A stretch of DNA of 5,550 bases from Xanthomonas cassavae CFBP 4642 (lineage in GTDB: Bacteria > Pseudomonadota > Gammaproteobacteria > Xanthomonadales > Xanthomonadaceae), in contig NZ_CM002139.1 of assembly GCF_000454545.1 (NCBI RefSeq), positions 3,182,106-3,187,655 of the forward strand. Direction: 5' to 3'. Within the stretch, counting starts at the first letter, position 1. Each line of letters starts with the position of its first letter. A model generated the notes under the pieces. The model was not told where the DNA came from. It saw nothing but the letters and a program-made list of their open reading frames with translations, and searched no databases. Made by a program: the position numbers and the translations under genes. Of this stretch, positions 1-5,209 are shown in pieces.

Positions 1-1
1 C

Positions 2-325
2 TGGGTGGACAAAGGCAAGGCGCGGCGGCAATCGGTGTTGGCGGGCAAGGACGACAACGTCAAGCGCCTGCGCGAGTCGTATGCCAATGAGGCAACGGCA
101 CGCCAACATGCGCGCGCGGAGCTGGAGCGGGTGAAACGCGGCTTGGCGAAGTTTGACTACACACTTGCGATTGGGCGGGCTGACCTATTCCCAGAGCAAA
201 GCCTCACGGTGAGCGGCTTCAAACCGGAGATTGATAAGCAATGCTGGCTGATTGCAAAGACCACCCACGCCATCAACGGCTCAAGCGGTTTCACCACTTC
301 GCTTGAGTTGGAGAATACGCATTGA
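2..325 (+). CDS. D: Phage late control protein D (gpD-like), C-terminal part only
   Basis: The reading frame is open at the left edge of the window and continues upstream; the visible part is about 107 residues ending at TGA 323-325. It begins W-V-D-K-G-K-A-R-R-Q and then has a charged helical stretch (around residues 18-48). A compact end follows, with PEQSLTVSGFKPEID and a closing GFTTSLELEN. This is the pattern of the C-terminus of the P2 gpD / late control D family, a baseplate-associated tail hub protein of roughly 350-400 residues. The D gene is normally the last gene of the P2 tail operon (FETUD), which fits the non-coding stretch that follows. The family call comes from recognising the protein; the start lies outside the window, so intactness cannot be judged. 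Confidence 0.85.
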   Translation, partial: WVDKGKARRQSVLAGKDDNVKRLRESYANEATARQHARAELERVKRGLAKFDYTLAIGRADLFPEQSLTVSGFKPEIDKQCWLIAKTTHAINGSSGFTTSLELENTH

Positions 326-354
326 GCTTTCGTGTACCTCCGCCTAAAGAGCAT

Positions 355-386
355 CTACTGCTGTGGACCTGAAAAATTAGCAGTGG
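355..386 (+). repeat. Inverted repeat just after gene D
   Basis: The arms at 355-362 and 379-386 pair over 8 positions (one G-T pair) around a 16-base loop. No run of T follows on either strand, so it is not a classical intrinsic terminator. It may still mark the end of the late transcript or be a processing site. Confidence 0.35.
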
Positions 387-759
387 ATCATCCGACAACT
401 TTGCGCACAATGCCTATTGACGTTCGGCATACGCAGCAGCCTGGGTGTACGCATGGACACCTGATGCAGGTAGGAATTTCCGGCAGAAACAATCCTCCGA
501 CAGCACTGGCATGTGCAGTCAGCAAGTACCCACCAACGTGCGTTGGCCATGCAAGCATCGTTGCTTCGATGGGCAAATTTTTCACGGTCCCGTTCCCTTT
601 CACATTGACCTATCTCTCGCAGCACATTTAGGAATTATCTGATGGTTAGCTAGACGAAGGCTGTTTAGACTTGAACATCGACGTCAGGCGACTAGGAGAG
701 TGACGAACAGATCGCAATGAGGAACGCGCAAGAACTGCTAAAAATAGGGATTTTGGTCA

Positions 760-844
760 CATTTAGCTCCCGTCGGAGGCGATGGACATGAACCTTCTCC
801 GCTAAATGAAAATAACTATGCGGACAGCCCGACCGGGGAAATAA
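760..844 (+). promoter_or_regulatory. Candidate translated leader: hairpin with two tandem mini-ORFs before the radical SAM gene
   Basis: CATTTAGC (760-767) and GCTAAATG (801-808) are perfect 8-base inverted repeats, with an inner GGAG 775-778 / CTCC 797-800 pairing. Between them lies a strong Shine-Dalgarno (CGGAGG 774-779), 8 bases before ATG 788, which opens the five-codon frame MNLLR ending at TAA 803-805. The very next triplet is ATG 806, opening MKITMRTARPGK, which ends at TAA 842-844. That is 13 bases before the start of the radical SAM gene and just ahead of its own ribosome binding site. The second start codon lies inside the right arm of the hairpin. Translation of the first frame would therefore open the structure and allow re-initiation. 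Seen: the repeat, the ribosome site and the frames. Inferred: that they regulate the operon. Confidence 0.4.
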
Positions 845-857
845 TCGGAGAATCCAG

Positions 858-1886
858 ATGGATCTGTGCACAACGTTGTTGCCGAAAACACTTACTTTCA
901 TCACCACTTACCGATGCACTGCAGCCTGCACTCAGTGCTGTTTTGAAAGCAGTCCCAAGGTCAAAGGACGGCTTGGTCGCGACGAGATGATTCGGGCACT
1001 TCACGATGTAAAAAATCGCTTTAAGTCGCTGCGTGCAGTGGTGTTCACAGGCGGCGAAGCGACCTTGCTGAAAGATGACCTTGTTGCCATCATCGCGGAG
1101 GCCACTTCTCTGGGTTTGGTCACGCGTATTGTCTCTAATGGCTCTTGGGGAAAAACGAAGGCTACGGCCAAGCGCTTGGCTGGCAAGCTGGCCCGCGCAG
1201 GCTTGTGCGAGTTAAACATCAGTACCGGCAAGGACCACCAAGAATGGGTTCCACAGGAATCAGTCGTCAACGCAGTGGAGGCGGCATTTCATGCTGGCGT
1301 ACTTACCTTGGTGACCGTCGAAGCGGATACAGCAGACAGTGCAAAACTGGCAGCACTCATGAAAGACCCAACCTTGAAGACCCTCCGATCAAGGGGTGTG
1401 ATTGTCCAGTCGAACAGTTGGATGTCGTTCAAGGACACTGGTGAGGAGCGAGACCACGCGCTTACAACGGGACGACGTGCCACGCCATGCGAACAGATCC
1501 ACAGCAACATTGCCGTCACTCCGTACGGCGAGGTCTCGGCGTGCTGTGGGCTCACGTTGGAGCACATTCCCGAAATGAAGTTGGGGACAATGGATGAAGG
1601 TGTTTCCGACACATATCTACGCCAGTGTGATGACTTCCTCAAATACTGGCTGCGCATGGACGGCCCGGGGGAAATCGTGCGCAAGGTCATGGGCGATGAG
1701 CGCGCTGATGAATTGCTGTCCGATTCTGTACACATCTGCGAGGACTGCGCCGTACTGCACAAAAACCCCGAGATTCGCGAGCGAATTGCTGCTACTTACG
1801 AGCAATTCGTTCCAGAGGTGATGAGCCGCTACGCACTCACCTCGGCTATCGATCAACTTGTCGAACGAAAGGAGTGTGGACGGTGA
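858..1886 (+). CDS. Radical SAM enzyme with twitch/SPASM-like C-terminal cysteines
   Basis: 342 residues. Near the N-terminus is the radical SAM [4Fe-4S] motif CX3CX2C at Cys20, Cys24 and Cys27, preceded by the strand LTFITTYRC. The S-adenosylmethionine-contacting GGE motif follows at 65-67 (VVFTGGEATL). The C-terminal half has Cys211-X12-Gly-X4-Cys229 with the strand IAVTPYGEVSACCG, then HICEDC (Cys294, Cys297). This matches the opening of a SPASM domain, but the later CX5CX3C part is missing, so it resembles a twitch domain with one auxiliary cluster. Enzymes of this architecture usually modify peptides or proteins (thioether or C-C crosslinks, epimerisation) in RiPP and quinohemoprotein pathways. 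The start is well supported by GGAGAA at 847-852. The stop overlaps the next start (GTGA, 1883-1886), so the two genes are translationally coupled. The exact reaction and substrate are unknown; the downstream Tat protein is the obvious candidate substrate. Confidence 0.88.
   Translation: MDLCTTLLPKTLTFITTYRCTAACTQCCFESSPKVKGRLGRDEMIRALHDVKNRFKSLRAVVFTGGEATLLKDDLVAIIAEATSLGLVTRIVSNGSWGKTKATAKRLAGKLARAGLCELNISTGKDHQEWVPQESVVNAVEAAFHAGVLTLVTVEADTADSAKLAALMKDPTLKTLRSRGVIVQSNSWMSFKDTGEERDHALTTGRRATPCEQIHSNIAVTPYGEVSACCGLTLEHIPEMKLGTMDEGVSDTYLRQCDDFLKYWLRMDGPGEIVRKVMGDERADELLSDSVHICEDCAVLHKNPEIRERIAATYEQFVPEVMSRYALTSAIDQLVERKECGR
1869..1874 (+). promoter_or_regulatory. Ribosome binding site that decides the start of the Tat protein gene
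   Basis: AAGGAG lies 8 bases upstream of GTG 1883. The frame also has a GTG at 1874, but that overlaps the ribosome site itself and has none of its own. The GTG at 1883 makes the signal peptide begin MKRRKFIQ, as expected of a Tat signal. Confidence 0.7.
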
Positions 1887-2929
1887 AGCGACGGAAGTTC
1901 ATTCAATCAAGTCTCGTGGCCGGTGCCGCTACTGCTGCGCCCGTGGGCGCGGCAACGATCGAAGGCACAGCACGGGTGTTTGGCGAGCCCGCAAGCCTGA
2001 CCGGTGGCACGGCCAATGTAGCGGTTACCAAGATGCTGCTTCCGCTGTCGCGGGGAGGCATGCCCGCAGAAGGATGGGACCGTTGGTCGCGCTTGTCCGC
2101 CGCAATGGTTCAAATGTTTTCCGACCCGGCGCAGCGCGGGGTATTCAACTCGAATCCACAGAAATTTCTGGCCACGGTTGGGTACGACGCCCGAGCGCTT
2201 GACGCGCCAACTCTATCCCTGCTCGTTGCGCTTTCAGCACCAGAAGTCCAGAGCGCAGTCCACAAAAAGGACTATGCATCGCTGCTTAGCTATCTTCATG
2301 TTTCCGGCGCGCTGGATAGGCCAAAGCCGGATGCGCTTACCCAACAGATGGCTAAGGTTCTGTCCACGAACCTTGGCATCATCAAGGAATCGCTGGGGCT
2401 GGCCCCGGATTCACCACTAACGGGCGACATCGTTCAGAAGTTCGTTTCAACTGGCAGCGCTTCGCCGTCGGCGGCTGACTTGGCCGCAATCGGTAACATC
2501 GCCGAGTTAGTGCGTGTAGCACCAGGTCAGGCGGTCGCCGGGGCGTTCGTGGTAGTTGTGGCAGCAGTAGAGACGGCGGTGGGTGTACACGCCGTAGCTG
2601 TCCTATTCACTGCTATAACATTCGTCAGCAGCGTGTCGGTGACTGGCAAGAGGCCCATGGATCAGGTGGCGGCGATGTCGGCGTTCACGGGGCAGATGAG
2701 TCGCCTTGATCCGGAGATCTGCGAAAGTTGCAGCGTTGCGCAGCGCGCTGCTGCCATGCTGGGAGCTCCTGAGTTGTATTCGGAGCACGCGAAGTTGGTC
2801 ATCCGAAACGAAGTGGCGGCGTTCCTACGCGCCATGCAGCAGGTGGGCCTGATTTCGTATGAGGAACATGCGTTTCCTACTATCGTCGATGCTGTGTATG
2901 AATACGGCATGCGCGCGATTGCAGCATAG
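1883..2929 (+). CDS. Tat-exported protein of unknown function, putative partner or substrate of the radical SAM enzyme
   Basis: 348 residues from GTG 1883. The N-terminus KRRKFIQ followed by SSLVAGAATAAPVGAA has the twin arginines, a phenylalanine two residues after them, and an alanine-rich hydrophobic stretch of a Tat signal, with AXA-like cleavage options near residues 17-25. Residues 77-107 read like the leader of some RiPP precursors: MFSDPAQRGVFNSNPQKFLA, then TVGYDARALD. This is a DP-x-R-x-x-F-x-x-NP-x-x-F-L-x-x-x-G pattern recalling Nif11/NHLP-type leaders, although the match is loose. Residues 216-253 are very hydrophobic and valine-rich (AFVVVVAAVETAVGVHAVAV onward), flanked by glycines. 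After it comes a CXXC pair at Cys280/Cys283 (ICESC) and a helical C-terminus. It is coupled to the radical SAM gene by a 4-base overlap. Tat targeting implies export of a folded or cofactor-bearing protein. I do not recognise a named family. It could be a modified envelope protein, a toxin-like effector, or a membrane-inserted subunit. Confidence 0.75.
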   Translation: MKRRKFIQSSLVAGAATAAPVGAATIEGTARVFGEPASLTGGTANVAVTKMLLPLSRGGMPAEGWDRWSRLSAAMVQMFSDPAQRGVFNSNPQKFLATVGYDARALDAPTLSLLVALSAPEVQSAVHKKDYASLLSYLHVSGALDRPKPDALTQQMAKVLSTNLGIIKESLGLAPDSPLTGDIVQKFVSTGSASPSAADLAAIGNIAELVRVAPGQAVAGAFVVVVAAVETAVGVHAVAVLFTAITFVSSVSVTGKRPMDQVAAMSAFTGQMSRLDPEICESCSVAQRAAAMLGAPELYSEHAKLVIRNEVAAFLRAMQQVGLISYEEHAFPTIVDAVYEYGMRAIAA

Positions 2930-2940
2930 GAGAAATTTAA

Positions 2941-3459
2941 ATGAATTGCGATATCTCACTGCACTTGGCCGATGGCAAGACATATCTTGCGATCTTCGGC
3001 CCGTTCGTGCTTGTCATGGGGCTCGTGGCGTATATGCTCTACGCTGGCAAAGCGCCAACCCCGTCGAAAAAGGCTGCTCTGGCAGCGGTCTTCTTAGTCA
3101 ACATTGGAGCTGCGTCATTCTTCATCTGGCAGGCACGTAGCACTCACGTTAGTGTCGGTGACGACAGCCTTGTGCTGCGCGTTGGGACGGAAAGGGTGAT
3201 CGTGCCGTTGAGCGCGCTGCGTTGGGACGAAGCATTGGATGCAACGCCCATTCGCTTCCCCCTGCGCAAGTTCGGCACCAGCCTGCCGGGAATGCACATT
3301 GGCTGGTTCCGAAAAGAGGGAGGCGGTGACGCGTTCCTAATGCGTTCTTCGGAGCCCTCTACGCTAGTCCCGACCTCCAATCAATTCGACGTGGTCATTC
3401 CCACAGTGGCCTACGAACAGATACGTCAATGCGCACATTCCCCCAGAAAAGCACAATAA
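2941..3459 (+). CDS. Two-helix membrane protein with bacterial PH-like domain
   Basis: 172 residues. Two hydrophobic helices (about residues 15-35 and 45-64) are separated by a short basic loop (KAPTPSKK) and form a hairpin anchor. The rest (about 68-165) is a beta-rich soluble domain: THVSVGDDSLVLRVGTERVI, a WDEAL turn, then RKFGTSLPGMHIGWFRKEGG and strands ending FDVVIPT. The R-x-FGT-x-LPG-x-x-x-G-x-F pattern recalls the bacterial PH domain family bPH_5 (formerly a DUF); this is recognition by eye, not a search result. A strong ribosome site (AGGAGA 2928-2933) stands 7 bases before the ATG and overlaps the stop codon of the Tat gene, so this is the third gene of the same operon. It probably sits in the inner membrane as a partner for the exported protein, for example as an anchor, immunity protein or accessory factor. 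A plain hypothetical membrane protein is the alternative. Confidence 0.75.
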   Translation: MNCDISLHLADGKTYLAIFGPFVLVMGLVAYMLYAGKAPTPSKKAALAAVFLVNIGAASFFIWQARSTHVSVGDDSLVLRVGTERVIVPLSALRWDEALDATPIRFPLRKFGTSLPGMHIGWFRKEGGGDAFLMRSSEPSTLVPTSNQFDVVIPTVAYEQIRQCAHSPRKAQ

Positions 3460-3485
3460 GTTCCGTGCCTGGATGATTGCTGATC

Positions 3486-3512
3486 AGCCGGCGGCCCTCC
3501 GTCGGCTTTTTT
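3486..3512 (+). terminator. Strong intrinsic terminator of the cargo operon
   Basis: AGCCGGCGG (3486-3494) pairs with CCGTCGGCT (3499-3507) as a 9-base-pair stem with one G-U pair and a CCCT loop, followed by an unbroken T run to 3512. It lies 27 bases after the membrane protein gene, so the three cargo genes form a self-contained unit ending here. It also shields the convergent repressor gene from read-through. Confidence 0.92.
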
Positions 3513-3557
3513 ATGATCGCCGTTTTGCTTTGCAACATCAGTTATTAAACGTCTGCC

Positions 3558-3595
3558 GCTGGTTGTCGAGAACGCACTCTTTTGCGATGACCAGC
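3558..3595 (+). repeat. Long hairpin between convergent genes
   Basis: GCTGGTTGTCG (3558-3568) and CGATGACCAGC (3585-3595) pair at all 11 positions if read as + strand RNA (two G-U pairs), with a 16-base loop. On the - strand two of these become A-C mismatches, so the structure favours + strand RNA. There is no T run after it. It lies in the 155-base gap between the cargo terminator and the 3' end of the repressor gene. Its role is unknown; a processing site, back-up terminator or protein-binding dyad are options. Confidence 0.45.
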
Positions 3596-3614
3596 TGTCC
3601 TATCTGTAACTCGA

Positions 3615-4052
3615 TCAGGACTTCTTTTTTTTACGTCCGCCAACAATGATCTGCATGTTGCCCTGATCGATCGATGCGGTTGTAGAAATCACCGAGCCGA
3701 CTTCGCTGTTGTTGAACGACACAACCGGGCCGGCCCCAGTCTTGGAAGACGAGGCATCGCTTACCAAGCCCAATGCAGCAAGTACAGCGTTGCGAGCAGC
3801 CGGTGACGCATCTTTGAACGCAGACAGCAAAAGCCTATCGGAGGGATCCAACTGCGCTCGGTGTCCAGACAGCACGTACATGACATCAACGCCACGGTCC
3901 AGCGCGGCCAATAGATACGCTCCGCCGGGCAGGTTGATGTCTTTCTCGAAGTTCAGTTGCGCGTAGCGCGTCAGCCCCAGCTGCACGGCCATCTCGTCCT
4001 GCGTCAGGCCAAGCCGCTTGCGCTCGTCCTTCAGGCGTTTCCCCACAGTCAT
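3615..4052 (-). CDS. XRE-family phage repressor (CI/C-like)
   Basis: 145 residues, read on the - strand. Residues 1-60 form a classical helix-turn-helix of the XRE/Cro type (KRLKDERKRLGLTQDEMAVQ, then LGLTRYAQLNFEKDINLPGG and a LAALDRGVDVMYVLSG helix). After this come a helical region (SDRLLLSAFKDASPAARNAV) and a beta-like tail with FNNSEVGSV and GNMQIIVGG that ends in a run of lysines. There is no S24/LexA-type peptidase domain, so induction by RecA-stimulated self-cleavage is not expected; this resembles the non-cleavable C repressors of P2-like phages. It faces away from the gp16-like gene across a 70-base control region, the usual arrangement of a lysogeny switch. The ribosome site AAGGGA on the - strand (about 4061-4066) stands just ahead of the ATG. 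The role as repressor is inferred from fold and position. Confidence 0.82.
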   Translation of the reverse strand: MTVGKRLKDERKRLGLTQDEMAVQLGLTRYAQLNFEKDINLPGGAYLLAALDRGVDVMYVLSGHRAQLDPSDRLLLSAFKDASPAARNAVLAALGLVSDASSSKTGAGPVVSFNNSEVGSVISTTASIDQGNMQIIVGGRKKKKS

Positions 4053-4068
4053 ACAGGCATTCCCTTAC

Positions 4069-4097
4069 TTGACAATGTTGAGTTAAGTCAACAAAAT
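4069..4097 (+). promoter_or_regulatory. Early promoter for the gp16-like/Ogr/primase operon
   Basis: TTGACA (4069-4074) is a perfect -35 box, followed after exactly 17 bases by CAAAAT (4092-4097), which matches four of six positions of the -10 consensus. Transcription would begin about 4104 and run into the gene at 4123. A dyad fills the spacer, so binding there would block this promoter. Confidence 0.55.
4076..4093. promoter_or_regulatory. Operator-like dyad in the divergent switch region
   Basis: TGTTGAGTTAAGTCAACA reads the same on both strands at 16 of 18 positions. A second, spaced pairing (TTGAC 4069-4073 with GTCAA 4087-4091) overlaps it. The site lies inside the forward promoter spacer and between the two divergent genes, which is where the XRE repressor or the gp16-like protein would bind. 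The - strand also has TTGACT (4086-4091) as a possible -35 box for the repressor gene, but no good -10 box follows, so that promoter is not called. Confidence 0.6.
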
Positions 4098-4122
4098 TCC
4101 CACAAGTAGACGGAACCGCCAC

Positions 4123-4380
4123 ATGCCCCTCAAGAGTCAACTGCAACAGTTCACGCCTCGCAGCCCGGAACAGGCGCGACAGTGGCTTGAGGCAAATGGC
4201 GTCACGGTCTCGGCATTCGCCAGGCAAAACGGCGTGGATCGGTCGGTTGTGCATGACCTGCTCCGCGGCCGTTCTCAGGGAAAATACGGCGAGTCTCATA
4301 GGGCGGCGATCGCCCTTGGCCTCAAGGCACCGCCCAATAGTGCCACAAAAATCCCAACTGCCAAGAGCTCAAGGGGGTGA
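4123..4380 (+). CDS. BcepMu gp16-like phage DNA-binding protein, Cox-like regulator candidate
   Basis: 85 residues. The core SPEQARQWLEANGVTVSAFA, then RQNGVDRSVVHDLLRGRSQG and GESHRAAIALGLK, contains a helix-turn-helix (about residues 29-50). It closely follows the pattern of the phage-associated BcepMu gp16 family (WARxxGxxRxxVxxxLxGRxxGxxGxSHxxAxxLGLK). The C-terminal tail is short and basic. Only a weak ribosome site (GGA 4112-4114) precedes the ATG. It is the first gene of the early operon and diverges from the repressor, the place held by cox in P2, so it likely antagonises the repressor or controls early transcription. Excision activity, as in P2 Cox, is possible but not shown. Confidence 0.78.
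   Translation: MPLKSQLQQFTPRSPEQARQWLEANGVTVSAFARQNGVDRSVVHDLLRGRSQGKYGESHRAAIALGLKAPPNSATKIPTAKSSRG
4371..4376 (+). promoter_or_regulatory. Ribosome binding site that sets the Ogr-like start
   Basis: AAGGGG stands 6 bases before ATG 4383. An in-frame GTG at 4377 abuts this site and cannot use it, so the ATG is preferred. The site lies within the last codons of the preceding gene, giving tight coupling. Confidence 0.65.
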
Positions 4381-4382
4381 GC

Positions 4383-4703
4383 ATGTTCGGTCGGAAAAAG
4401 ATCGTTTTTCGCTGCGAAGCATGCAGTGCAAGGCTCATCAAACGCACCAGCGTCCTTGCACATAAGTTCCTGCGGCACGACTCGTATGTCTGCGAGAACC
4501 CGATGTGTGGCGCAACCTACACAGGCCATTCGGAGTTGACGGGTATTGCCAGCCCCAGCGGCGTACCCACCGCACATAGCGAGCTTCCACCAACACCGGC
4601 CTATCAGCGCGCCCAAGCGCTGCAGGCCTACCGCGAATCGCTGGGCGACCGCCAGCTGGACTTGATCCCCATGGGCGGCGAGCCGCTCTTCCCTCACCTC
4701 TGA
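4383..4703 (+). CDS. ogr: Ogr/Delta-like zinc-finger late transcription activator
   Basis: 106 residues from ATG 4383. Cys11-X2-Cys14-X22-Cys37-X4-Cys42 has exactly the cysteine spacing of P2 Ogr and P4 Delta, which bind one zinc and activate late promoters with the host RNA polymerase. The context around the cysteines also agrees (FRCEACSARLIKRTS, then SYVCENPMCGATYTGH). It is longer than P2 Ogr (72 residues); the extra C-terminal part (about 55-106) is proline-rich, then helical (AYQRAQALQAYRESLGDRQL). In P2, ogr lies next to D at the end of the late region. Here it is the second gene of the early operon, three bases after the gp16-like stop, so late activation would follow directly from early promoter firing. 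Confidence 0.88.
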   Translation: MFGRKKIVFRCEACSARLIKRTSVLAHKFLRHDSYVCENPMCGATYTGHSELTGIASPSGVPTAHSELPPTPAYQRAQALQAYRESLGDRQLDLIPMGGEPLFPHL

Positions 4704-4713
4704 GGTAACTCGA

Positions 4714-4992
4714 ATGCGAAATACCCTTGATTGGGCGGCACTGCCGCCCACGGCGAAGCTTTGCCTGGAAGTTGCGCTCATCCACAGCGGCCTGGTGAAG
4801 ACCGAGCATGGATACATCGGCCGCACTGCCGCGCCGGACACAGATCAGCGCTTCGGCGCAGTTGTGGTTGTCGCGCTTATGCGCGAAGGCCTCGCTACCT
4901 CTGACGCCTTCGACGAGCGCCTCGTTGTGCTGACCGATGCCGCCACCGCCTTGTTCCATATCCAACATGCAAGCACCGAGGCGGGCTCGTGA
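4714..4992 (+). CDS. Small phage early protein of unknown function
   Basis: 92 residues, not recognised. GAGGT (4702-4706) lies 7 bases ahead of the ATG, and the gap to the Ogr-like gene is 10 bases. The last gene-coupling signal is the overlap of its TGA with the next GTG. The sequence is mostly helical (PPTAKLCLEVALIHSGLVKT), followed by FGAVVVVALMREGLATSD and a LVVLTDAATALFH segment. That helix-then-hairpin look recalls a winged helix, but this is weak. Codon use and composition match the neighbouring phage genes. No transmembrane helix or catalytic motif is evident. Confidence 0.72.
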   Translation: MRNTLDWAALPPTAKLCLEVALIHSGLVKTEHGYIGRTAAPDTDQRFGAVVVVALMREGLATSDAFDERLVVLTDAATALFHIQHASTEAGS

Positions 4993-5201
4993 AGCACGCC
5001 AGTAGCTGGTTCACCGCACAGGAGCCGCAATTCGTTGATGCGGCTAGCAATGTGCCGCAGCGCATCGCGCCGCACGCCAAGCACGAAGAAGCACGGCTGC
5101 TCGCTGCCGCCGTTGATGCGCACCGCCGTGCCGGCGGCGCTTATGTCGTGATCGACAACGCCCCCTCTCCGCATGCGCCTCGGCGCCAGCTCGGCGTCTA
5201 A
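4989..5201 (+). CDS. Small phage early protein of unknown function
   Basis: 70 residues, starting at GTG 4989, which overlaps the preceding stop (GTGA, 4989-4992). It is rich in alanine, histidine and arginine, with a likely helix EEARLLAAAVDAHRRAGGA followed by a short strand YVVIDN and a basic, proline-rich tail. No family is recognised. It sits tightly between the previous gene and the primase, 8 bases before the primase ATG, so it belongs to the same operon. Its real existence rests on this packing more than on its sequence. Confidence 0.62.
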   Translation: MKHASSWFTAQEPQFVDAASNVPQRIAPHAKHEEARLLAAAVDAHRRAGGAYVVIDNAPSPHAPRRQLGV

Positions 5202-5209
5202 GGAAGGTC

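Larger units (their letters stand above)
326..857. other. 532-base intergenic stretch between gene D and the cargo operon
   Basis: I see no convincing protein gene here. Reading frames exist on both strands but lack a good ribosome binding site and have cysteine-, proline- and histidine-rich compositions typical of chance frames. The base composition looks more AT-rich than the neighbouring phage genes. Several short inverted repeats are visible: ACTGCT 357-362 with AGCAGT 379-384 (extended by C355-G386 and a T-G pair); CCAACG 533-538 with CGTTGG 541-546; AAGCA 553-557 with TGCTT 562-566; and CATCG 556-560 with CGATG 567-571, which competes with the previous pair. The last 100 bases hold the leader described separately. 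The stretch could contain a promoter for the cargo operon, a small RNA or remnants of a lost gene; none can be shown from the sequence alone. Confidence 0.6.

Noticed and set aside
355..386. Hairpin after gene D as a terminator of the late operon
   Set aside because: No T run follows on either strand and the loop is 16 bases long; kept only as an inverted repeat.
332..642. Overlapping reading frames of 65-99 codons on both strands after gene D
   Set aside because: None has a proper ribosome site; compositions are rich in Cys, Pro and His with no domain-like pattern; the frames overlap each other.
717..791. 24-codon frame starting MRNAQELLK, considered as a RiPP precursor
   Set aside because: The nearest Shine-Dalgarno-like sequence (around 694-698) is too far upstream, and there is no leader/core pattern or repeated residues to modify.
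788..818. Promoter with ATGAAC and a TAACTA-like -10 box before the radical SAM gene
   Set aside because: Both boxes are poor matches and the spacing is 19 bases; not enough to call.
1289..1762. 157-codon frame on the - strand inside the radical SAM gene
   Set aside because: It is a shadow of the radical SAM gene, whose catalytic motifs are unambiguous; the antisense product is Ser/Thr-rich and featureless.
1874..1882. Upstream GTG start for the Tat protein
   Set aside because: It overlaps the ribosome binding site that serves GTG 1883, and it would add MWT before the Tat signal without its own ribosome site.
4296..4968. Two long - strand frames (176-181 codons) opposite the Ogr-like gene and its neighbour
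   Set aside because: The + strand frame has the exact Ogr cysteine spacing and good ribosome sites; the - strand products are Arg/Ala/Gly-rich antisense shadows of high-GC codons.
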